The position numbers were made by a program, and so were the translations under genes. A stretch of 64,000 nt of DNA from Acidimicrobiales bacterium. GTDB lineage: Bacteria > Actinomycetota > Acidimicrobiia > Acidimicrobiales > Aldehydirespiratoraceae. The stretch's first letter is position 1, and the number at the start of each line of letters is the position of its first letter. The notes under the pieces are model-generated. The model worked only from the letters and a program-made list of their open reading frames with translations. It had not been told where the DNA came from and ran no database searches. The stretch lies in assembly GCA_040219515.1 (NCBI GenBank), contig JAVJSI010000014.1, forward strand, positions 248,001 through 312,000, in the 5' to 3' direction. Positions 60,054 to 64,000 of this stretch are shown piece after piece.

Positions 60054-61654
60054 CTCCCGGTGACAACACGGATGCGGTCGGGCTCGGGTCAGCGCAAAGT
60101 GGCCCGACGAACTCGGTGCTGCGTATCCACATGCAGCGAGACGCAGGCGATGCGATGCGCGCTCACGCATCGTCCGACACCAGTGTCGAGCAGGGTGGAG
60201 TAATGGTCGGCGAGATCGACACGACGACCTCGACTCTGATGATCTCCGGCGCCATCCCGGCGAAGGGAGCCGAGGCCACGAAGTCGTCGCTGACCTTCAC
60301 GCACGAGGCATGGGACTACATCAACGAACAACTCAGCGAGAGCTGGCCCGACCAACGGATCGTCGGTTGGTACCACAGCCATCCCGGCTTCGGGATTTTC
60401 CTCTCGGAGTTCGATCAATTCATCTGCGCCAACTTCTTCAACGAACCATGGCAGATCGCATACGTCATCGATCCGATCTCCGGCGACGACGGATTCTTTG
60501 CCCCCATCGACGGCGAACTCCAGCGGATCGTCGACTGGGATGTTTGCACCCGAACGGATGCCCCCCACCCGGATCGGCCGCTTCATGAGCCTGTTCGCGC
60601 CGCAGATTCTGGGCGTCCTGCGCTCATTGATGCCGGTTCGAAACCCTCCATTTCGCCGATCATCGGTGTGCTTGCCGGGATGATCCTCGGAGCGATGGCG
60701 TTCGCAATCTTCTTCCGCTCTGGGGACAGCGACGACGCGGTGCGGCGGGTATCACCCCAGTTGACTGCACAGCAGACGTTCGTCGATGCAGGTTCTGTTG
60801 CGCTCGGTCGTGATGGAACCCTTTTTGTCGGTGAGCCGGGATTGCTCCGCGCCGGCCCCAGATCGGCGGCTGGGCTGACGGCCATCGTCGCCATGATGGG
60901 TGAGACAGGAAGCAATTCAGTGCCGCCAGTGACAGTGAGTAGCGCTGGCCGGGTCTTCTACGTCGATCCAGGTGACGGGAGTCTCGCCGAAGTCGGCGGT
61001 CCGACCGGAGTAGTGGCGCTGCTGGACGATGTGGAGGTCCCGTGGGTCGATCCCACCGGGATTGCGATCTACGACGACCTTCTCTGGGTGCTCGATGCGA
61101 ACGGTGCCGTCTACGAGTACGACGTCAACGCAGAGGAGTCGGACGCGGTACCGAGCCTGCTGATGCCGGCCGAATCGTTGCCTCTCGTGGCAATCGCTGC
61201 TGATGACAGCGGCCTCTATGCGATCGTCGACGGCGAGCAGACGATCCGCACTTGGCGCGACGGTGCTTGGGCTGAGGCGGCGAGTGATCCGGCGCTGATG
61301 GGCGGACTCCACCTCGATGTTCTCGACGACGTTGCGTCTGTGGCCGTGCTCGCGGGAAACGGCGAGGGCAAAGTCGTCAGCGTGTCTCTCGACGATGAGA
61401 GCGCAGTTCCCGAGTCGGGGTCGGTGGCTTGCCCCGGACCACTCGCTGCATACGTCAATGCGGTCGGAGAGCGGGCGCTCGTCGTCGTACCCACGTGTAC
61501 TGGAGTCCCGCAGATCATCAGCGTGTTCTCGTCGTTGCCGTCGACCACGGTGCCCTCGAGCACGGTTCCTCCCTCGACGTGGGTTCTTCCCGAGGACGAC
61601 GCAACGACCTCCACGATTGCGCCCGTCGATTCCGTCGGGACCGAAGATGGATAG
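60050..61654 (+). CDS. JAMM/JAB (MPN+) metalloprotease fused to TM helix and predicted extracytoplasmic propeller
   Basis: 534 residues. The JAB domain (about 22-165) has Glu47 in VEQGGVMVG, then H109-S-H111-P-G-F-G-I-F-L-S119-E-F-D122 in VGWYHSHPGFGIFLSEFD, a complete zinc site for isopeptide or peptide cleavage next to a Ubl. A helix (about 202-222, SPIIGVLAGMILGAMAFAIF) follows. Residues 230-500 are repetitive beta strands (GRDGTLFVGEPG, GRVFYVDPGDGSLAEV, LLWVLDANGAVYEYDV) like propeller blades, and the end is a Ser/Thr/Pro stalk. The JAB part should face the cytoplasm and the propeller outside. The ATG overlaps the E1 stop. Confidence 0.88.
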   Translation: MTPGDNTDAVGLGSAQSGPTNSVLRIHMQRDAGDAMRAHASSDTSVEQGGVMVGEIDTTTSTLMISGAIPAKGAEATKSSLTFTHEAWDYINEQLSESWPDQRIVGWYHSHPGFGIFLSEFDQFICANFFNEPWQIAYVIDPISGDDGFFAPIDGELQRIVDWDVCTRTDAPHPDRPLHEPVRAADSGRPALIDAGSKPSISPIIGVLAGMILGAMAFAIFFRSGDSDDAVRRVSPQLTAQQTFVDAGSVALGRDGTLFVGEPGLLRAGPRSAAGLTAIVAMMGETGSNSVPPVTVSSAGRVFYVDPGDGSLAEVGGPTGVVALLDDVEVPWVDPTGIAIYDDLLWVLDANGAVYEYDVNAEESDAVPSLLMPAESLPLVAIAADDSGLYAIVDGEQTIRTWRDGAWAEAASDPALMGGLHLDVLDDVASVAVLAGNGEGKVVSVSLDDESAVPESGSVACPGPLAAYVNAVGERALVVVPTCTGVPQIISVFSSLPSTTVPSSTVPPSTWVLPEDDATTSTIAPVDSVGTEDG

Positions 61655-61781
61655 GCACTGCCTGCCGCAGCCGCCCGGCGCTGCCAAGTAAATCAGGACC
61701 TACGGACGGACCGTGGGATCATTCGCAAGGCGGCCGCCGATTTCCCTGGGGAGTCGATCCCGAGAACGGTGGATGCGGTGC

Positions 61782-62291
61782 TCACTCGATCGCGAGGATG
61801 CCTTCGCGAACGAGCCGGCGAGCCAGCACGATACAACCATCGGTATCGAGGTCTCCGCTCAAATCGGCGACAGTGACCGCTTCGCCCGACAACGCACGTC
61901 GAAGTGTGGCTACGGAACGAATCGGGAAAGTCACCTCCGCTCCATAGCAGTGGACGACCGCGTCGTCATCGCGTTCCTCGATCACCGCGATCGCGGTATC
62001 GCGAATACGAAGTGTCGTCGTGGCAGCAATGTTTTGCGCTGCGGCAAGTTGGCGACGCTGCCCGGGCACAATCGGCTGCCGAGTGGCCACCAGATCGGCA
62101 AGCTCGAACTCGAGCTGCAGTTCGACGTCGGCGTCTTCCTCGATGAGCACCCACAGTTCCTTGAGTTCGGCAGCGATCTTAGAGCGAACGAGCGGTTCGT
62201 CTCCCCACGTTGCCGGCAGGCTTCGGCGGAGTTCGGGTCGACGATTCGCGACCTGTCGGATCGGCGATATCATGAGATCGACCCACGGCAC
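61782..62291 (-). pseudogene. C-terminal fragment of a JmjC/cupin-4-type oxygenase
   Basis: 169 residues open from ATG 62291 (or 62273). ANRRPELRRSLPATWGD, ELADLVATRQPIVPGQRRQL, and the ending LSGEAVTVADLSGDLDTDGC then IVLARRLVREGILAIE resemble the dimerisation and winged-helix half of JmjC-type ribosomal-oxygenase-like proteins. The iron-binding cupin domain (HxD...H) that should precede it is absent from the upstream DNA, so this is most likely a truncated remnant; a stand-alone protein is possible. It converges with the JAB gene, and 61655-61781 and 62292-62554 hold no gene. Confidence 0.55.
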
Positions 62292-62542
62292 AGGAATAAT
62301 GCCGATGGTGACATGCAGAGATAGATCCTGTGCCTGTGCGCGGTGGTCAGATCGATGGGCCAGGTCGGCTCCGCCGGCGAAAGCGCCGCCATGGAATCCT
62401 TCTTTTCGCTCGCATGAGTCCCTTGGTTGTGCGGTTTCGGTTGCCCGGCCGAGGGCCCAGCACTACTGGCAATCCCACTCGCGGGTAGCGTGCTTCGCCT
62501 CTTAGCCATTTCATCGTCTATGGGAGCGAGGAGTAGGAGGAG

Positions 62543-62548
62543 TAGATT
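62543..62548 (+). promoter_or_regulatory. -10 box TAGATT, leaderless start at 62555
   Basis: Six bases before the ATG of the PH-SHOCT protein. Confidence 0.5.
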
Positions 62549-62554
62549 GACGTG

Positions 62555-63094
62555 ATGGCTAAGCCGAGCGATGTCCTCACGCGCCTGAGAGGAGCAAAGT
62601 ACCTGGGTAGCCATCCGAATGCCCCAGGTCAGGTAGAGAACCTCGATATCGAGTTCACCTCCGATGGCGTACGGCTCCGGGCAAGAAAGAGTTTGATCGA
62701 GATTCCATGGAGGACCGTGGTTGAGCTGTCGGCAGACGATCGTGAGTCTGTGGAGAAGCGCGTCACCGGTCCACGCCTCCTCTTGCTTGGAGCTTTCGCC
62801 CTGATAGCAAAGAAGGAACGAGTTCTGTCCTATTTGGCCGTTGTGGATGACAAGGGAGAGTGGCTGCTCGAAGTCCCGTCGCTATCGGCGATTGAACTCA
62901 GGGCGGGGCTCAGCCAGCTGTTGTCATATGTTCCCGATGGCGGTTCACACCCAGCAGAGACTCGACCGTCTTCAGATTCTTCTGGGGCCACCATCGCCGA
63001 ACGTCTCGCAAGCCTGGACGAGCTGAAGGCTCTCGGCCTCATCTCGGACGTTGAGTATTCCTCTCAGCGAGCAGCGATCATTTCTTCCCTCTGA
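62555..63094 (+). CDS. PH-like domain protein with C-terminal SHOCT motif
   Basis: 179 residues. Beta-rich N-terminal part (about 10-125), GAKYLGSHPNAPGQVENLDI then SLIEIPWRTVVELSADD and LSYLAVVDDKGEWLLEVPSL, looks like a small bacterial PH-type barrel. After a Ser-rich linker comes a SHOCT-type helical end IAERLASLDELKALGLISDV then EYSSQRAAI. ATG 62555 has TAGATT six bases upstream and AGGAGG further off; GTG 62552 is also in frame. Function unknown; SHOCT domains act as oligomerisation tails. Surrounding DNA is visibly less GC-rich. Confidence 0.75.
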   Translation: MAKPSDVLTRLRGAKYLGSHPNAPGQVENLDIEFTSDGVRLRARKSLIEIPWRTVVELSADDRESVEKRVTGPRLLLLGAFALIAKKERVLSYLAVVDDKGEWLLEVPSLSAIELRAGLSQLLSYVPDGGSHPAETRPSSDSSGATIAERLASLDELKALGLISDVEYSSQRAAIISSL

Positions 63095-63412
63095 GCCTCA
63101 CTTGAGGCCAAGGAGTAAACTCCAAACCCAGAGTCCGCATATGTGGTGACGTCGGTTTCGTTCCGCGTTGTCTATTTCGACCCCGTCTTTGTTCAGCAGG
63201 GTTGGGTAAACTCTGCGTACCTCTCCTTCGACGGGCTCGATTCGTGCGCTCTCGACACTGATGAGTGTGAACTCTGATTGGACGGAATCCGATCGAGGCC
63301 AGGGGCACACATACGCGCTGTCGCTGCTCTCGCTACATCCAGCGTTCTCCAGTCGAATGCTGGTGTCTCCGGGACATCGTCGTCCACCTTGGTAGACGCT
63401 CGCACCCCGCCG
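63095..63412. other. About 320 bp with only an eroded minus-strand frame
   Basis: On the minus strand, about 63394 down to 63098, an open frame reads RCPGDTSIRLENAGCSESSD, then SVQSEFTLISVESARIEPVE and VRRVYPTLLNKDGVEIDN. It has protein-like composition but no ATG/GTG at a sensible place. It may be the end of a secreted protein whose start is lost, or chance. No other feature is seen. Confidence 0.35.
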
Positions 63413-64000
63413 CTAGTTCAACGGCGTGGTCCGTGTCCCTTCGATCATCAACAGTTCAAGCGAGGAGCTGTCGCGGAGGACGAGGGCGAGGTCCTTCGCC
63501 TCGCCTTCGCTGAAGTTGCCGGTGATCTGGATTTGAGTCCGGTCGAAGCTCGCCGCCTGGATGGTCGGCGCGCTCACCACACCGCCGTTGATCTCGATCG
63601 CCACGCGACCGCTGGGGCAGACGGCGGAGCCGGCGACGCACTGCGCGGCGAGCGCATTGAAGTCGTCGATGCCCGGGGAGCCCGAGCGAAGCACGAGGTC
63701 GACACTCCAGCCGGCGGTCAGCTGCGCGTTGGCGTCCTCGACTGCGAGACCGGTCAGGCGAGCTCCCACCCCGGAGGTGCTGATGAGGGCCGGTGCAGGA
63801 CCGAGCAGCAGCACGGACGCCACGTCGACGCCGTCGATGTTGTCGATCTGCTCTGCGACCATGCACTGATCGGCGTCGGCATCGGGCGTCGGGATACCGG
63901 CGGCGAACTCGGCGGGAGCGCCCTGACCTTCGGGGTAGTCGCACAGCGCCGCAGCGGCCGTGAGGTCAGTGCCGGAAGCGCCGACGTCAAGAACGGGTCT
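63413..64000 (-). CDS. SecD/SecDF P1-head-like protein (5' end outside window)
   Basis: The frame is open to the right edge, 195 residues seen, starting RPVLDVGASGTDLTA. GRVAIEINGGVVSAPTIQAA and ITGNFSEGEAKDLALVLRDS match the SecD/SecDF periplasmic P1 head (DGVVxSAPxIQ...ITGNFxxxEAKDLALVLR). The protein stops about 20 residues after this motif with no membrane helices, so it lacks the RND-type channel of SecD. It may be an extracytoplasmic stand-alone P1 protein or a truncated secD. Family placement is good, function uncertain. Confidence 0.72.
   Translation of the reverse strand, partial: RPVLDVGASGTDLTAAAALCDYPEGQGAPAEFAAGIPTPDADADQCMVAEQIDNIDGVDVASVLLLGPAPALISTSGVGARLTGLAVEDANAQLTAGWSVDLVLRSGSPGIDDFNALAAQCVAGSAVCPSGRVAIEINGGVVSAPTIQAASFDRTQIQITGNFSEGEAKDLALVLRDSSSLELLMIEGTRTTPLN

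Overview
The window is GC-rich actinobacterial chromosome, most like Acidimicrobiia (Ilumatobacter-type). The reasons are two F420 (Ddn-type) oxidoreductases, a 1621-residue NAD-dependent glutamate dehydrogenase, a heliorhodopsin, many DUF2510-type GWY..YWDG..WT modules, and many starts with a TAnnnT -10 box six or seven bases before ATG/GTG, which implies leaderless mRNAs. No rRNA, tRNA or CRISPR array was seen.

1-19 kb is mostly housekeeping and envelope genes. It opens with the end of a polymorphic-toxin-like gene and its probable immunity gene, then an ABC-F protein, an AlkC-type repair protein, a Ddn oxidoreductase, an MFS carrier, a membrane-anchored SGNH hydrolase and a TerC protein. 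A tightly overlapping trio follows (GlpD-like dehydrogenase, alkylglycerone-phosphate-synthase-like flavoprotein, FGGY kinase) that points to glycerol-phosphate or ether-lipid metabolism. After that come a secreted protein, a large protein with a DUF2325-like end, and a class III cyclase overlapping a second Ddn gene.

19-41 kb holds an M20 peptidase, the giant glutamate dehydrogenase, an MpaB-type oxygenase, an aldo/keto reductase and a heliorhodopsin flanked by arms of a palindromic REP-like repeat (core GGGGTCAGACCCC). Next are a secreted subtilisin, a TetR/PEP-utilising-enzyme operon, a saccharopine-dehydrogenase-like reductase, and an unusual photolyase/cryptochrome relative whose alpha/beta domain appears to follow the FAD domain, coupled to a DUF2256-DUF3253 gene. 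A two-helix K+ channel ends this stretch.

41-48 kb is a decayed accessory island: an integrase remnant, a duplicated coiled-coil membrane protein (one copy dead), VapBC, a second small TA-like pair, a class II Fic protein with a long inverted repeat, an Xre antitoxin next to a gutted AbiEii-type toxin, and a multiply frameshifted gene.

48-64 kb is an envelope and signalling region. Proteins with DUF2510, SH3b, LytM (M23) and propeller-like domains precede a six-gene chain at 56178-61654: RING-type zinc finger, E2-like protein with HPN/Cys/SPLN, FHA membrane protein, ubiquitin-like protein, E1-like adenylating enzyme, and a JAMM/JAB protease fused to a membrane helix and a predicted extracytoplasmic propeller. 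This looks like a complete bacterial ubiquitin-like conjugation and deconjugation pathway and is the most interesting system in the window. A palindrome GGGGA-N4-TCCCC precedes two neighbouring DUF2510 genes and a PP2C phosphatase remnant, which suggests a local regulon. The right edge has gene fragments and a partial SecD-P1-like protein.
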